Below the pieces are notes generated by a model. That model searched no databases. It was given only the letters and a program-made list of their open reading frames with translations, and was not told the DNA's origin. From the NCBI GenBank assembly GCA_034664085.1, contig JAXDII010000008.1, positions 1 to 64,000 on the forward strand: 64,000 nt of DNA, written 5' to 3'. This document shows, piece by piece, positions 25,440-33,854 of this stretch. Each line of letters begins with the position of its first letter. Position 1 is the first letter of the stretch. A program made the translations under genes and the position numbers. This DNA comes from JACVRW01 sp034664085 (GTDB lineage Bacteria; Actinomycetota; Thermoleophilia; Solirubrobacterales; Thermoleophilaceae).

Positions 25440-25874
25440 TTGCACGGGATACTGCAGGCCATGCCTCCGAAGAACGTGGACCTGGTGCGCCAGGCGTACG
25501 CCCACTGGCAGGCGGGGGACTACGACGTCCTGCTCGACTTCTTCCTCGAGTTCTCCGTCCCCGACGTGGAGCTCCACTCGCGCTTCGCCGGGCTAGCCGG
25601 CCAGCCCTACCGCGGGCACGAGGGCCTGGGCACCTGGCTGTCCGAGATCCAGGAGGCCTTCGAGCGCTTCGAGCCGTGGATCGACGAGGCCCGTCCGGTG
25701 GACGCCGACCGCGTCGTCGTGGTCGGCGGGATCAGCTTCCGCGCGCGCGGCAGCGGCGTGGACATGGGCGAGCGGATGGGGTGGGTCCACGAGTTCCGCG
25801 ACGGGAAGCTCTCCCGGATGCTCTTCTACGGCGATCCGGCCGAGGCGCTCGAGGAGGTGGGGCTGGGCGAGTAG
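25440..25874 (+). CDS. SnoaL-like / NTF2-fold protein
   Basis: 144 residues of the NTF2/SnoaL type: VDLVRQAYAHWQAGDYDVLLD, YRGHEGLGTWLSEIQEAFERF, VVVVGGISFRARGSGVDM, WVHEFRDGKLSRMLFYGD. GGAGG stands five bases before a TTG at 25440; an ATG at 25461 is the alternative start and fits the family N-terminus. It is divergent from dinB with the LexA box between them. The last 49 bases overlap the convergent gene at 25826. Catalytic role unknown. Confidence 0.75.
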   Translation: MHGILQAMPPKNVDLVRQAYAHWQAGDYDVLLDFFLEFSVPDVELHSRFAGLAGQPYRGHEGLGTWLSEIQEAFERFEPWIDEARPVDADRVVVVGGISFRARGSGVDMGERMGWVHEFRDGKLSRMLFYGDPAEALEEVGLGE

Positions 25875-27562
25875 CCCGGGGCGCGGGTGGCATCGAGCAG
25901 CTGGTGCACCTGCTCGATGACGACGGATCCCTCGCCGACCGCCGAGGCCACGCGCTTGGTCGAGCCCTCGCGGGCGTCGCCCACCGCGAAGACGCCGGGC
26001 AGGCTCGTCTCGAGCATCAGCGGCGCCCGCTCCAGCGGCCAGCTGTCGGCCGGCAGGTCCGACCCGGTCAGCAGGTAGCCCCAGCTGTCGCGGCGGATCT
26101 CCGGGGGCAGCCAGGATGTGTGGGGCGCCGCGCCGATGAGCAGGAAGAGCGCGGCGGCGGGCACGGTCTCGGCGCGCCCGGAGACCGAGTCGCGCAGCGT
26201 GATGGTCTCGAGGACGCCGTCGCCGGAGCCGCCCATGACCTCGGTGTGGGGGCGCACCTCGACGTTGCCGGCGGTCTCGATCTGGTCGATCAGGTAGCTG
26301 GACATCGTCTCGGCCAGCGAGGCACGCCGCACCACCAGCGTGACGCGGCCGGCGTAGCGGCTGAGGTGCAGGGCGGCCTGCCCGGCGGAGTTGCCCCCGC
26401 CCACCACGTAGACGTCCTGGCCGGCGTGTGCGCGGGCCTCCGAGACCGAGGCGCCGTAGAAGACGCCCCTGCCGACCAGCGCCTCCAGCTCGGGGATGTC
26501 GAGGCGGCGGTATGAGATGCCGGTGGCAAGCACGACGGCCGGAGCGCTGGCCTCGCTCCCGTCGGACAGCCCGAGCGCGTGGCGGTCGCCGTCGTGGCGC
26601 AGCCCCGTCACCGCGCGCGCGTGGATGAAGCGCGTGCCGAAGACCCAGGCCTGCTGGAAGGCCCGCTGGGCGAGCTCGGCGCCGCTCACGCCGCGCGCGA
26701 AGCCGAGGTAGTTGCGGATCAGCGAGCTGGAGCCGGCCTGGCCGCCGATCGACTCCCGCTCCACGACCAGCGTGTCCAGGCCCTCCGATGAGGCGTACAC
26801 CGCCGCGGCGAGCCCGGCGGGGCCGGCGCCGACGACCGCCAGGTCGAACTGGGAGCGCCCCTCGAGCGACGTGCTCACGCCGTACGCGTCGGCCAGCTCC
26901 GCGTTGCTCGGACTCACCAGGACTCCGCCGCCCACCAGCACGACCACGGGCTCGCGCGTCCCCTCCTGGCCGGCCTCCGCGAGGATCCGCCTTCCCTCGG
27001 GCGAGTCGGTCTCGTGGATCACGTGCGGCACGCCGTTGCGGGCCAGCAGGTCGCGCAGCTGGTGCGAGCGCGAGGACCGGCGCTCGCAGACGAGGGCGAT
27101 CTCCTGGGGCGACGCCGAGCTGGCGCGCTCCCATTCGTGCAGGAACTCGGTGACCGTGCGATGGAACAGCTCGTCCGCGCGCCGCCACGGCTTCAGGACG
27201 TAGTAGTCCATGCGGCCGCGCGCCATCGCGCGCAGCATCGCGTCGGCGGTCTCCCGGTCCCCCCAGGCGCCGAAGTTCACGAGCAGGGCGCGCTTCGCAT
27301 CGGGGAACAGCGGCTTGACCCGCGCGAGCAGCTCTTCGCCGGTCAGGTCCGGCATCCACTGGTCGGCCATCACGAGCGCCACGGGGTGGCCCTTGGCGCG
27401 CCATCGCTCGAGCTTCGCCAGCGCCTCCAGCGCCGACCCTTCGCAGGTCACGCGGTAGTCGCTGCCGTACCGGCGCTCCAGCTCCTCGCGGATCCGGGCG
27501 CGCACGTCGCTCTCGTCCTCGACGACCAGCATGACCGGGCGGACGGGGCGCTGCGACGGCAC
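25826..27562 (-). CDS. Response-regulator receiver fused to thioredoxin-reductase-like flavoprotein
   Basis: 578 residues. Residues 1-130 form a CheY-like receiver with acidic pair Glu15/Asp16, phospho-acceptor Asp67 (ADQWMPDLTG) and the lysine of YVLKPW. A linker of about 100 residues follows, containing a thioredoxin-like stretch (EIALVCERRSSRSHQLRDL). From about 240 the protein is a two-dinucleotide-domain reductase with GAGPAGLAAAVYAS and GGGNSAGQAALHLS. The redox CxxC of thioredoxin reductase is absent: GVFYGASVSEA stands where ACATCDG is expected. An FAD/NAD(P)H-dependent signalling or non-thiol reductase role is therefore inferred. Confidence 0.85.
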   Translation of the reverse strand: MPSQRPVRPVMLVVEDESDVRARIREELERRYGSDYRVTCEGSALEALAKLERWRAKGHPVALVMADQWMPDLTGEELLARVKPLFPDAKRALLVNFGAWGDRETADAMLRAMARGRMDYYVLKPWRRADELFHRTVTEFLHEWERASSASPQEIALVCERRSSRSHQLRDLLARNGVPHVIHETDSPEGRRILAEAGQEGTREPVVVLVGGGVLVSPSNAELADAYGVSTSLEGRSQFDLAVVGAGPAGLAAAVYASSEGLDTLVVERESIGGQAGSSSLIRNYLGFARGVSGAELAQRAFQQAWVFGTRFIHARAVTGLRHDGDRHALGLSDGSEASAPAVVLATGISYRRLDIPELEALVGRGVFYGASVSEARAHAGQDVYVVGGGNSAGQAALHLSRYAGRVTLVVRRASLAETMSSYLIDQIETAGNVEVRPHTEVMGGSGDGVLETITLRDSVSGRAETVPAAALFLLIGAAPHTSWLPPEIRRDSWGYLLTGSDLPADSWPLERAPLMLETSLPGVFAVGDAREGSTKRVASAVGEGSVVIEQVHQLLDATRAPGYSPSPTSSSASAGSP

Positions 27563-27596
27563 GCAGCGAGCCTACCCGGCCCGGCGCAGCCGCCGA

Positions 27597-28061
27597 TCAG
27601 CTGCCGAGCGTGATGCGGAAGCGCGTCGCGTTGCGCTCCTCGATCACCGCCACCGTCCCGCTCGCGCCGGCGTACGCGCCGGATCCGCCGACGACGACCA
27701 GCTGGTCGGCGCGGCCCGGGGCGTCGAGGACCCCGGTGGCGACGATGTGCCCGGAGGCCAGCACGAACGTCGCGGAGCCCTGGGCATGCGTGCCGGTCGT
27801 CTGCACGAAGACGGCGTGCGCGCGGCCAGCCGGGCGGCCCGTCGCGTCGCGCAGCCGGGAGCTGACCGTGAAGAGGTCGCCGGCGGACTCGCGCCGCCGC
27901 GGCGGCGCGTCGACGAAGGACGACTTGCTCTGCCGGTCCGGCGCCACCAGCTCGAGCGTCGGCACGGGGTCCTGGGCGCTGCCGGTCCCCGTCCCGGCGA
28001 CCGCGTAGGTCAGGGCGGCCGCGGCGGTGGCGAGGGGGATGAGGCGCTTGCGTGCTTGCAT
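27597..28061 (-). CDS. Secreted allene-oxide-cyclase/dirigent-barrel-like protein
   Basis: 154 residues with a signal peptide (KRLIPLATAAAALTYAVAG). The mature part ends with the barrel hallmark VVVGGSGAYAGASGTVAV preceded by a SATFVLASGHIVATGVL strand, as in bacterial proteins related to dirigent and allene oxide cyclase barrels. Function in bacteria is not established. AGGAGG lies five bases before the ATG. Confidence 0.72.
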   Translation of the reverse strand: MQARKRLIPLATAAAALTYAVAGTGTGSAQDPVPTLELVAPDRQSKSSFVDAPPRRRESAGDLFTVSSRLRDATGRPAGRAHAVFVQTTGTHAQGSATFVLASGHIVATGVLDAPGRADQLVVVGGSGAYAGASGTVAVIEERNATRFRITLGS

Positions 28062-28199
28062 GGGTTCCTCCTGAGTCGGGTGTAGCGATCGTCCGCCGCC
28101 GCGGGGCCGGCAGCGTCCGCCGGGGGCCGCGATCGCGTCCGCCTCAGGTCTGATCCCGGATGCGACCTTAGGCGGAAGCGGCGCGCCGGGGGGCTGGGC

Positions 28200-28205
28200 T
28201 AGTGT
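28200..28205 (+). promoter_or_regulatory. -10 box of a probably leaderless sensor-kinase transcript
   Basis: TAGTGT ends seven bases before the ATG at 28212, so transcription should begin at or next to the start codon. No ribosome binding site is visible. Confidence 0.4.
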
Positions 28206-28211
28206 CGATCC

Positions 28212-30068
28212 ATGCCGAGGCCGCAGGTCAACCGCGCCGAGGTCCTGCTCGCCGTGGCGTGCGGCGCTTGGGCCGCGGTGTTCTTCGCGCCCGAGGGGGC
28301 GGCGGCGCTCGCGGTCGCGCCGGTGCTCGGCCTCGCGGTGCTTCCGCTGCGTCGCCGCCCAGAGCTGTCCGGCCTGGCCGTTGCCGCCGCGATCGGGCTG
28401 GCGGCCGCCGCCGGGGTGCCCGAGGAGAACGCGGGGACGCTCGCCGGTGGACTGACCGCCGTGTACGGACTCGGCCGCTATGCCGGCCGGCGCGGGCTCG
28501 GCGTGGTCGCCGCGATGGCTGTGGCGCTTGTCGTCCCCGAGGGCTTCGCGCTGCCTGACGTGCTGTTCGTGGCCGTCGTGCTTGCAGCGACATGGGCCTG
28601 CGGGCGGCTCGTGCGGCGGCGCACCGGGAGTGCTCGGCGCGCGGCCGCCCGGGCCGCCGAGCTCGCCGCGCAGGATCCCGAGGACCTCGCGGCCGGCGTC
28701 GTGGCCGAGGAACGCGCCCGCCTAGCCGGCGCGGCTCTGGCGGTCGTCCGCGGCGCCGTTGAGACGATGCGCCGTGACGCGCTCGCTGCCGAGCAAGCGC
28801 TCGACCCGCGCGCGCTGGCAGCGGTGCAGGAGGGCGGCCGCGCTGCGGTGGCGGACCTGCGGCGGCTGCTCGGCCTGCTGCGGGCCGAGGAGCAGCCCGA
28901 CGTCGGAGCGCCGGCGGCGCCGGTGCCGTCGCGTCGCCTGCCGCCGCGCGCCGACGTGGCCACGGCCGCAGGGCTGGCGGCTGTAGCCGTGGCAGAGACC
29001 ATGGCCTGGGGGCCGTCGACGCCGGCCGCTTCGCTTGCCCTCACGCTACTGCTGGTGGGTTGCGTCGCCCTGCGCCGCTGGGACGCGCCGCTCGCCTGCG
29101 CGCTCGCCATGGCCCCTTCGGCGCTGGCCGCCGCGTTGGACGAGCCGCTCGTCTACGGCTTTGGCATCGCCGCCACGCTCGCTTTGCTGGCCTGGTCGGC
29201 GGGCACGGACGGCCGGCCGCGCGCGCTGGCCGCCGTAGCGGTGCTGGCCGGCGTCACCGTCGCGGTGGCCCGGGCGGACGACCCCGGCAACGAGGGCATC
29301 CTGCTCGTCACGTTCGCGCTGCCCGCCGTCGCCGGTCACCTGTGGGCCGTGCGCGGCCGCGAGGTCGACGCATCCGAGGCGACGGCGGCCGGACTGCGCG
29401 CGGCCCAGGAGGAGGCGGCGGAGCGCGCCGTCCGCGGCGAGCGGCTTCGACTGGCGCGCGAGCTGCACGACGTCGCGAGCCACGCGGTCGGCGTGATGGT
29501 GCTGCAGGCGGGCGCCGCGCTGGCCCTGCGCGGGCGCGATGATGCCGCGGCCCGCGCCGCGCTGGGGGCCGTCCAGCGTGCCGGCTCGGAGGCCGTCGCA
29601 GAGCTCGATGTGCTGTTCGGCGTACTGGACGCCGGCGCTGTCGGGCCGCCCGGCCTCGCGACGCCGGCCGCGGATCTGGATCTAGGCCCTGCGCTGAGGG
29701 CGCTGGTCGACCGCATCCGCGGGGCCGGGCTGGACGTCACCCTCGCGATGCCCGAGGGCCTGACGGTCGAGCCGGAGACCGCCGCCACGGCCCTGCGCGT
29801 CGTCCAGGAAGCGCTCACCAATGCCGTGCGCCACGCGCCCGGCAGCCGCGTGGCGGTCGGGCTGGAGCTGGCGCCGGGTCAGCTTGCGGTGGCCGTGCAG
29901 GACGACGGCCCCGGCGCGGGCACGCACGAGCCGGGCTTCGGCCTGGCCGGCCTGGCCGAGCGCGTGCGAGCTGCAGGCGGTGAGCTGTCGGCGGGCCCAC
30001 GCGCGGGCGGCGGCTTCGCCGTGACCGCGCGCCTGCCCGCCCCCGTGCGGACCGAGGCGCCGGCGTGA
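28212..30068 (+). CDS. NarL-type sensor histidine kinase with a degenerate second dimerisation domain
   Basis: 618 residues. Four or so membrane helices (to about 145) are followed by a segment at 165-235 that resembles a HisKA_3 dimerisation domain (EERARLAGAALAVVRGAVE, then AVADLRRLLGLLR) but lacks the phospho-acceptor histidine and any ATPase after it. A second group of helices (about 255-390) leads to a complete kinase core: LARELHDVASHAVGVMVLQAG with the histidine near 418, and a C-terminal HATPase (EALTNAVRHAPG, DDGPG, GFGLAGLAERV). The stop overlaps the response regulator start. The signal is unknown. Confidence 0.88.
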   Translation: MPRPQVNRAEVLLAVACGAWAAVFFAPEGAAALAVAPVLGLAVLPLRRRPELSGLAVAAAIGLAAAAGVPEENAGTLAGGLTAVYGLGRYAGRRGLGVVAAMAVALVVPEGFALPDVLFVAVVLAATWACGRLVRRRTGSARRAAARAAELAAQDPEDLAAGVVAEERARLAGAALAVVRGAVETMRRDALAAEQALDPRALAAVQEGGRAAVADLRRLLGLLRAEEQPDVGAPAAPVPSRRLPPRADVATAAGLAAVAVAETMAWGPSTPAASLALTLLLVGCVALRRWDAPLACALAMAPSALAAALDEPLVYGFGIAATLALLAWSAGTDGRPRALAAVAVLAGVTVAVARADDPGNEGILLVTFALPAVAGHLWAVRGREVDASEATAAGLRAAQEEAAERAVRGERLRLARELHDVASHAVGVMVLQAGAALALRGRDDAAARAALGAVQRAGSEAVAELDVLFGVLDAGAVGPPGLATPAADLDLGPALRALVDRIRGAGLDVTLAMPEGLTVEPETAATALRVVQEALTNAVRHAPGSRVAVGLELAPGQLAVAVQDDGPGAGTHEPGFGLAGLAERVRAAGGELSAGPRAGGGFAVTARLPAPVRTEAPA

Positions 30069-30721
30069 TCAAGGTGGTGCTGGCCGACGACCAGGATCTG
30101 ATTCGCGGGGGGTTGCGCGCCATCCTCGACGCGGAGGAGGACATCGAGGTTGTTGCCGAGGCCTCCAATGGCGCCGCGGCGGCCCGAGCGGCCGCCGACC
30201 ACGCTGCCGACGTCGTCCTGATGGACGTCCAGATGCCCGGCAGCGACGGGCTCGACGGCACGCGCCGGGTGCTGCAGGCGCGGCCGGAGTGCCGCGTGCT
30301 CGTGCTCACCATGTTCGACCTGGACGAGTACGTCTTCGGGGCATTGCGGGCGGGGGCGAGTGGCTTCCTGCTCAAGACCACGCCGCCGGACGAGCTGGCC
30401 GACGGCGTGCGGGCCTGCCATTCGGGCGACCTGCTGTTCGCGCCGGAGGTGACTCGGCGGCTGGTGGAGGCCTATGTGCGCCGGCCCCCGGCCCCGGCAG
30501 GCGTCCCCGAGGAGCTGGCGGAGCTGACCCAGCGGGAGCTCGAGGTCCTGCGGGCCATCGCCCGGGGCCTGTCGAACGCTGAGATCGCCGCCGAGTTGTT
30601 CCTCAGCGAGGCGACCGTCAAGACGCACGTGACCCGCATCCTCTTGAAGCTCGGTCTGCGCGACCGGGTGCAGGCCGTCGTGGCGGCTTACGAATGTGGC
30701 CTGGCGGTGCAGAAACGGTGA
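30065..30721 (+). CDS. NarL/LuxR-family response regulator
   Basis: 218 residues. Receiver domain with Asp9/Asp10, phospho-acceptor in VVLMDVQMPGSDG (Asp near 55) and Lys in FLLKTTPPDEL. The LuxR helix-turn-helix spans about 150-210 (LTQRELEVLRAIARGLSNAE, then LSEATVKTHVTRILLKLGLRD). It is encoded overlapping its kinase and completes the two-component pair. Start GTG. Targets unknown; the hydrolase gene at 30875 is the nearest. Confidence 0.95.
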   Translation: MIKVVLADDQDLIRGGLRAILDAEEDIEVVAEASNGAAAARAAADHAADVVLMDVQMPGSDGLDGTRRVLQARPECRVLVLTMFDLDEYVFGALRAGASGFLLKTTPPDELADGVRACHSGDLLFAPEVTRRLVEAYVRRPPAPAGVPEELAELTQRELEVLRAIARGLSNAEIAAELFLSEATVKTHVTRILLKLGLRDRVQAVVAAYECGLAVQKR

Positions 30722-30800
30722 TTCCGCGCGGCGCTTCTGCCGATTTGCAGGCATAACCGAGCAGTCTTTTTGCGAGCACTCCGCAACTTCTGCGTGTCCG

Positions 30801-30829
30801 TTGACAGAAGTCCGTCCGAGGGCTAGTTT
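30801..30829 (+). promoter_or_regulatory. Promoter of the secreted hydrolase gene
   Basis: TTGACA, 17-base spacer, TAGTTT, followed by a leader of about 38 bases. One of the best housekeeping-type promoters in the window. The preceding 30722-30800 is AT-richer than average and has a T5 run at 30767-30771 without a strong stem. Confidence 0.65.
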
Positions 30830-30834
30830 CCGCC

Positions 30835-30856
30835 CGCCCAGCAATGGGGCTGGGCG
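30835..30856 (+). promoter_or_regulatory. Leader hairpin of the hydrolase transcript
   Basis: Eight-base arms CGCCCAGC and GCTGGGCG around AATGGG, starting at about the transcription start and ending before the GGAGGAG ribosome binding site. Confidence 0.35.
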
Positions 30857-30874
30857 AGACCGGAGGAGAGTCCC

Positions 30875-32449
30875 ATGGCAGATCGCAAAGCGATCGGACG
30901 GCGGCGGCGCACCGTGTACTGCGTGCTCGCTGCAGGGGCGGTAGCCGTGCTCGTCGGAGCCCCCGCGGGAGCCGGCGAGCGGCACAAGGCGCGGTCCGGG
31001 CACGCCGGCTCGGCGGACGCCACGCCGATCCCCAAGGCGAAGGGTCCGATCCCGACCAGCCGAGCTTCACGCATCTTCACGATCGGCGGCACCGACCTCG
31101 CCGCGCGCGGCTACGCCCTCGAGGAGTACTTCGTGAGCGGCAAGGCCAACGTCTACTACTGGGGCGCCGACGGCAAGGCGAAGACGCCCCGCGTGCGCAC
31201 CCCGAACGCGCCGTACACCACGCGCATGGTGGTCCGGCGGCCCAAGAAGGCGCAGAAGTTCAGCGGCACCGTCTGGGTCGAGCTGAACAACCCGTCGCGT
31301 GCCTACGACGCCGAGATCCAGTGGCCGGCCGCGCGCGAGAAGTTCATGCGCGACGGCGACGTCCACATCGGATTGACGGTGAAGCCGATCTCGATCGCGG
31401 CGCTGAAGCGCTTCGACGCGGAGCGATACGGGCCCCTCTCGATGGACAACCCGCTGCCCCCCGCCGACCAGGCGTGCGGCAGCCTCCCCGGCGATGCCGG
31501 CTACAGCGAGAACACCTCCAAGCTGTTCGAGAACGGCCTGGCGTGGGACATCGTGAGCCAGGTCGGCGCGCTGATGCGCTCCGGCGGCCCACTGAAGGGC
31601 TTCCGTGTGCGCAACGTGTTCGCGACGGGCGAGTCGCAGACCGCCTTCTACCTGAACACCTACGTCAACAACTTCGCGTCCGAGGCGAAGCTTTCCAACG
31701 GCAAGCCGGTATACGACGGGTTCGTCTCGGTCTCCGGCGCGGGCAGGCCGAACCCGATCAATCAGTGCGTCCCCGCCACCGGCGTCGGCGACCCGCGCAG
31801 CGGGCTGCCGGCGAAGCACGAGCCGTTCATGCGGGTGGACTCGCAGTCGGAGCCGTTTGCGCTGGGCGGCTTTCAGTGGCGGCGGGAGGACAGCGATGAC
31901 CCGAAGGCGGGCTACCGGCTCTACGAGATCGCCGGCGCCTCGCACGGATGGGGTGAACTCGCCAACCAGGACGTGCCGCAGGCCGACGTGAAGGCCTCCG
32001 GCGCGGTGCCGCTGCTCTACAACGAGTGCATCGAGCCGCGCTGGAACAGCCTGCCGCGGCAGTACATCGAGCCGGCGTTCTACGCCAACATGGAGCGCTG
32101 GGTGAAGTACGGCAGGCGGCCGCCGCACGCCGACCCGCTCCAGACGACGGCGGACGGCACCGGGTTCGTCAAGGACGAGTTCGGAAACGCGCTCGGCGGC
32201 GTGCGCAACCCGTACGTCGACGTTCCGATCGCGACCTACAACGAGACGGCCAGCGGCGGCGCGTTCTGCCGGGTCCTGGGGCACCAGGTCGACTTCGGCA
32301 GCGGCCAGCTGCAGTCGCTCTACGTGACGCGCCAGAACTACGTGGCCAAGGTGATCGAGGCGACCGCCAGCATGAGGCGGGCCCGCTTCGTCGAGCCGGA
32401 GGACGCGAAGGAGATCGTCACGGAGGCGCGCTACACGCGGGTCCCGTAG
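30875..32449 (+). CDS. Secreted alpha/beta hydrolase-domain protein
   Basis: 524 residues with a basic N-terminus and signal peptide (TVYCVLAAGAVAVLVGAPAGAG). The fold is the large 'alpha/beta hydrolase domain' family: early strand TGTVWVELNNPSRAYDAEIQW-like region, nucleophile elbow ATGESQTAFYLNTYVN with the serine near residue 255, and late YEIAGASHGWGEL carrying the His. The mature enzyme is extracellular; its ester or amide substrate is unknown. GGAGGAG lies seven bases before the ATG, and the gene has its own promoter and terminator, so it is monocistronic. Confidence 0.8.
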   Translation: MADRKAIGRRRRTVYCVLAAGAVAVLVGAPAGAGERHKARSGHAGSADATPIPKAKGPIPTSRASRIFTIGGTDLAARGYALEEYFVSGKANVYYWGADGKAKTPRVRTPNAPYTTRMVVRRPKKAQKFSGTVWVELNNPSRAYDAEIQWPAAREKFMRDGDVHIGLTVKPISIAALKRFDAERYGPLSMDNPLPPADQACGSLPGDAGYSENTSKLFENGLAWDIVSQVGALMRSGGPLKGFRVRNVFATGESQTAFYLNTYVNNFASEAKLSNGKPVYDGFVSVSGAGRPNPINQCVPATGVGDPRSGLPAKHEPFMRVDSQSEPFALGGFQWRREDSDDPKAGYRLYEIAGASHGWGELANQDVPQADVKASGAVPLLYNECIEPRWNSLPRQYIEPAFYANMERWVKYGRRPPHADPLQTTADGTGFVKDEFGNALGGVRNPYVDVPIATYNETASGGAFCRVLGHQVDFGSGQLQSLYVTRQNYVAKVIEATASMRRARFVEPEDAKEIVTEARYTRVP

Positions 32450-32466
32450 CCGGCCCTGTCGCGGCA

Positions 32467-32494
32467 CGGGGGGTCCCCGCCTGGGGACCCCCCG
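32467..32494 (+). terminator. Strong hairpin terminator of the hydrolase gene
   Basis: A perfect 12-bp stem (CGGGGGGTCCCC with its complement) and GCCT loop, 18 bases after the stop codon. No T-tract. The rest of 32450-32714 is mainly the upstream region of the aminotransferase gene. Confidence 0.65.
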
Positions 32495-32666
32495 CCGCCG
32501 CTCAGGAAGTCCGCTTGGCGACGAGGCGGTAGCCGAAGCGGCCCCTGCCGCGCGGCTTGCGGCAGCGCACCTGGAACGAGCCGGCGCTTCGCCTCGCGAC
32601 GTAGACCTGGTAAGGCTGTCCCCGCGGGCGCGCGAGCACCCCCGGGATGCCGCTTTTCGAGTACGG

Positions 32667-32681
32667 TTGCGTAGTACGCAA
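32667..32681 (+). promoter_or_regulatory. Perfect dyad upstream of the aminotransferase gene
   Basis: TTGCGTA, G, TACGCAA, 34 bases before the TTG start at 32715, in a locally AT-rich stretch. An operator is likely. The sequence differs from the IclR-gene dyad at 34632 and from the shared purine module, though a GCGGAAA half-site identical to the IclR dyad arm lies at 32697-32703. Confidence 0.5.
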
Positions 32682-32714
32682 GTCCATTGCCGTATCGCGG
32701 AAAGCAAAGGTCCA

Positions 32715-33854
32715 TTGGCCACAAGCACCCCCAGCACGTCATCCGTCGCCCGCCTGTCCCCACCCACCCGACTGCTGTGCGGGCCGGGGCCGATGAACGT
32801 CGAGCCCTCCGTGCTCGAGGCCATGCGTGCCCCGATGCTGGGGCACCTCGACCCGGCCTTCCACGAGCTGCTGCACGAGGTCGTGGACATGCTGCGCGTG
32901 GTCTACGGGGTGGAGGGCGGCGCCACGCTGCCGCTCCAGGCCACCGGCATGTCCGGCATGGAGGCCGGCATCGTGAGCCTCGTGGATCCGGGCGACGTCG
33001 TGATCGTCGGCCACGCCGGCTTCTTCGGGAACCGCATCGCGCAGATGGCGGCGCGCCACGGCGCGGAGGTCGTAGAGGTGACGAGCGAGTGGGGTGAGAC
33101 GGTGCCGACCGAGGCGCTGGTCGGCGCACTCGACCAGCACCCGCAGGCGCGCCTCGTCGCGGTCGTCCACGCCGAGACCTCGACGGGCGCGCAGTACCCG
33201 CTCGCCGAGCTGGGCGCCGAGCTGCGGGGGCGCGAGACGCTGCTGTTCGCCGACTGCGTCACGTCGCTGGGCGGCATCCCGCTCGCCTTCAGCGAGTGGG
33301 GCGTCGACTTCGCCTACTCCTGCACCCAGAAGGCGCTCGGCGCGCCTCCCGGGATGTCCCCGATCGCCTTCTCCGACCGTGCGATGGAGCGGCTGCGCGA
33401 GCGCAAGCGCCCGGTGCCGTTCTCACTCGACGTCGAGCTGCTGCTCAAGTACTGGGTCGAGCGCCCGGTCGCCTACCACCACACGGCGCCGATCCTCCAC
33501 ATCTACGCGCTCCACGAGGCGCTGCGCCACACGCTCGAGGAGGGCCTCGAGGCGCGCTGGGCCCGCCACGAGACCGCCGGCCGCCACCTCCAGGCGGCCA
33601 TCCGCGAGCGCGGCCTCGAGCTGCTGGCCGCGCCCGACCGTCAGCTTCCGCACCTCACCGCGGTGCGGGTGCCGGACGGGGTCGACGGCAAGCGGGTGCA
33701 GCAGCGGCTGCTGGACGAGCACGGCATCGAGGTCGGCGGCGGGCTTGGGCCCGACGCTCCGGCCATGTGGCGGATCGGGCTGATGGGCGTGAACGCGTCG
33801 GTCCCGGTCGCCGACCGCGTGCTCGCCGGGCTGGACGCGGTGCTCGCGGACTAG
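32715..33854 (+). CDS. Class V aminotransferase, probable ureidoglycine-glyoxylate aminotransferase
   Basis: 379 residues of the alanine/serine-glyoxylate aminotransferase family (PLP-dependent, fold type I). Seen: LLCGPGPMNVEPSVLEAM at the start, ATGMSGMEAGIVSL near 75, LFADCVTSLGGIPLAFSEWG, and the PLP lysine in AYSCTQKALGAPPGMS near 200. In this purine-degradation context the bacterial PucG reaction (ureidoglycine plus glyoxylate to oxalurate plus glycine) is the natural inference; alanine-glyoxylate transamination is the alternative. TTG 32715 with AAAGG upstream is preferred, because the longer frame starts inside the dyad. Stop overlaps the iclR gene stop at a CTAG. Confidence 0.8.
   Translation: MATSTPSTSSVARLSPPTRLLCGPGPMNVEPSVLEAMRAPMLGHLDPAFHELLHEVVDMLRVVYGVEGGATLPLQATGMSGMEAGIVSLVDPGDVVIVGHAGFFGNRIAQMAARHGAEVVEVTSEWGETVPTEALVGALDQHPQARLVAVVHAETSTGAQYPLAELGAELRGRETLLFADCVTSLGGIPLAFSEWGVDFAYSCTQKALGAPPGMSPIAFSDRAMERLRERKRPVPFSLDVELLLKYWVERPVAYHHTAPILHIYALHEALRHTLEEGLEARWARHETAGRHLQAAIRERGLELLAAPDRQLPHLTAVRVPDGVDGKRVQQRLLDEHGIEVGGGLGPDAPAMWRIGLMGVNASVPVADRVLAGLDAVLAD

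Noticed and set aside
25826..25874. 49-base antisense overlap between the SnoaL-like gene and the receiver-reductase gene
   Set aside because: The 3' tail of the minus-strand protein (low-complexity Ser/Pro) explains it as simple stop-codon drift rather than a regulatory arrangement.
32502..32687. A 61-codon minus-strand frame, basic and containing CRKPRGRGRFGYRL
   Set aside because: It runs through the promoter region and dyad of the aminotransferase gene, has no ribosome binding site and no recognised family; it could be a gene tail remnant but I cannot support it.
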